DNA from: an uncultured Eubacterium sp.
GTDB taxonomy: Bacteria; Bacillota; Clostridia; Peptostreptococcales; Anaerovoracaceae
DNA: 7,171 bases
Reading direction: 5' to 3'
NCBI GenBank assembly: GCA_905193765.1
Contig: CAJJPZ010000109.1
Span: 1 to 7,171, forward strand
Below the pieces are notes generated by a model. It was not told the DNA's origin and made no database searches. It saw only the letters and a program-made list of their open reading frames with translations. This document shows, piece after piece, positions 6,237-7,171 of the stretch; position 1 is the first letter of the stretch; each line of letters begins with the position of its first letter. Both the position numbers and the translations under genes were made by a program.

Positions 6237-6680
6237 TCACTGCTGCAGTTCTTTCACGATTATCTCCGGAAAGCATATATTCCCGAACTGTCTGCAGGTC
6301 TGGCAGTTCGATATCACCGGTTTTTCCTTACCATCAAAGAGTTTCCAGCCCAGTCTCGTATAGTAGTCAGGGACTTTGGCGCACCCCCAGAGTTTGTCCA
6401 CTCCCTGACAGCGAAGTTCATGTTCCACTGTCTTTATCAGGTTTTCTCCCAGATGTCTGCTCCTGTGTTCCGCACTGACGACCAGATTTTCCAGCACATG
6501 GCATCCGTCTCTGAAGGCTGTTACTGCCGCCGCCACCATCTCCCCCGTATCGGTATCCTCGCATTTCCACATTTTCTGTACATATCCCGGTGCTGTTTCC
6601 GAGGGCTCCACCTCCAGACCGCACTCATGACACATCACGGATACCGGGTAATAATCCTGTGTTTCAACTATCCTGTACAT
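6237..6680 (-). CDS. GNAT-family N-acetyltransferase, cysteine-rich
   Basis: This 147-residue protein has the core of a GNAT acetyltransferase, which moves an acetyl group from acetyl-CoA to an amine. Strand 4 and the acetyl-CoA loop are NLVVSAEHRSRHLGENLI at about 65-82; R-x-x-G is intact at 75-78, but the last small residue of the usual R-x-x-G-x-G/A is Asn80. The later DYYTRLGWKLFDG (105-117) matches motif B. It carries nine cysteines, including CHEC at 17-20 and C-x2-C-x6-C at 126-136 near the C-terminus, which could bind a metal. I chose the ATG at 6680, with AAAGGA ten bases upstream, over a TTG at 6713 that would add 11 residues without a ribosome site. It follows the glycosylase gene by 45 bases, so the two are probably co-transcribed. 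The substrate is unknown. Confidence 0.85.
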   Translation of the reverse strand: MYRIVETQDYYPVSVMCHECGLEVEPSETAPGYVQKMWKCEDTDTGEMVAAAVTAFRDGCHVLENLVVSAEHRSRHLGENLIKTVEHELRCQGVDKLWGCAKVPDYYTRLGWKLFDGKEKPVISNCQTCRQFGNICFPEIIVKELQQ

Positions 6681-6725
6681 TTCATCACGATCCTTTCGAT
6701 TCACTGTTATCAAAAATACACGATT

Positions 6726-7171
6726 TCATGACAGACTGTTCCAGATCCCTATGACCGCATAGCTGCGCCACGGTCTCCATTTTTCCGAAATCTTTTTCAT
6801 TTCTGCGGGCGTCAGCCCGGGCATGCCTTCTTTCACTCCAGCGTCGGTTTCAAGGAACACGTCAGGAAAGCTCATGGCCCTCATGACGATATACTTCGCA
6901 GTCCATGGGCCTATCCCGCGGATCTCCATCAAATTCTCCATGATATCCTCCGGCCGGTCTTTCTCCCAGTTTATCATGCCTTCCGCAAACATCTCTGCGA
7001 TGCTTCGTATTGCCGCCGCTCTGGATGATGTTATCCCCAGCGGCCCAAGGTGATCTTCTGTCCTGCCTTCCAGTCTGCATATATCCTGTACAGATGGAAA
7101 GGCGTGACTCAGGCCCTCCCTGCCGGTGTCCACCGGTCTGCCAAAGTTCTTTACAAGTCTCTCTGCCAGTG
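6726..7171 (-). CDS. AlkA-type DNA-3-methyladenine glycosylase, C-terminal part (partial)
   Basis: The frame is open through the window edge at 7171, so the N-terminus is missing; 147 residues are visible, beginning LAERLVKNFGRP. They contain the helix-hairpin-helix of the HhH glycosylase superfamily, IRGIGPWTAKYIVMRAM (visible residues 83-99), followed by DVFLETDAGVK. Its aspartate at about 109 aligns with catalytic Asp238 of E. coli AlkA (DVFLPDDYLIK, from memory). The end, PGLTPAEMKKISEKWRPWRSYAVIGIW, also matches AlkA and the glycosylase half of Ada-AlkA fusions. Such enzymes remove alkylated purines from DNA as the first step of base excision repair. Whether an Ada or other N-terminal domain is present cannot be seen. 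The GTG at 7133 is an internal codon, since coding similarity continues upstream of it. Confidence 0.9.
   Translation of the reverse strand, partial: LAERLVKNFGRPVDTGREGLSHAFPSVQDICRLEGRTEDHLGPLGITSSRAAAIRSIAEMFAEGMINWEKDRPEDIMENLMEIRGIGPWTAKYIVMRAMSFPDVFLETDAGVKEGMPGLTPAEMKKISEKWRPWRSYAVIGIWNSLS

Noticed and set aside
6681..6713. A TTG start for the GNAT gene, 11 codons upstream of the chosen ATG
   Set aside because: It has no ribosome binding site, while AAAGGA is placed for the ATG at 6680, where the family-like sequence begins.

Overview
The window looks like chromosomal DNA of a Gram-positive Bacillota bacterium, probably a clostridial-type anaerobe. The evidence is strong AGGAGG-type ribosome binding sites before most genes, SigA-like promoters, an ECF sigma factor of the type common in Clostridia, and protein families (zf-HC2 membrane anti-sigma proteins, a short QueG-like iron-sulfur protein) typical of that group. 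No rRNA, tRNA, CRISPR array, insertion sequence or phage gene was recognised, and the genus cannot be named from the sequence.

Layout. Positions 1-227 hold the C-terminal end of a small membrane protein. Positions 330-2860 hold a compact three-gene sigma/anti-sigma module: a membrane zf-HC2 protein, an ECF sigma factor starting one base after it, and a second membrane zf-HC2 protein overlapping the sigma gene by 17 bases. Both zf-HC2 proteins carry the same C-x25-H-x3-C-x2-C zinc-site spacing and one transmembrane helix, but their outer domains look unrelated. Positions 2933-4383 hold a CNNM/CBS/CorC-family membrane protein (hemolysin or Mg2+/Co2+ efflux type) behind a near-consensus promoter whose spacer is mostly a (TA)6 repeat. 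Convergent to it, on the minus strand at 4542-5129, is a LysE/RhtB amino-acid exporter with its own terminator and promoter. A 251-base divergent intergenic region then leads to a QueG-like double [4Fe-4S] protein at 5381-6163 (+). The window closes with two minus-strand genes, apparently one transcription unit: an AlkA-type DNA glycosylase (cut by the window edge) followed by a cysteine-rich GNAT acetyltransferase.

How they fit together. The sigma module is the only clear multi-gene system. It probably senses an envelope signal through two different outer domains and passes it to one sigma factor. The transporters, the QueG-like protein and the glycosylase/acetyltransferase pair look like ordinary separate housekeeping or stress units. 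The points most worth a second look are the sigma factor sandwiched between two anti-sigma-like proteins, the TA repeat in the CorC-family promoter, and the two cysteine clusters at the ends of the GNAT protein.
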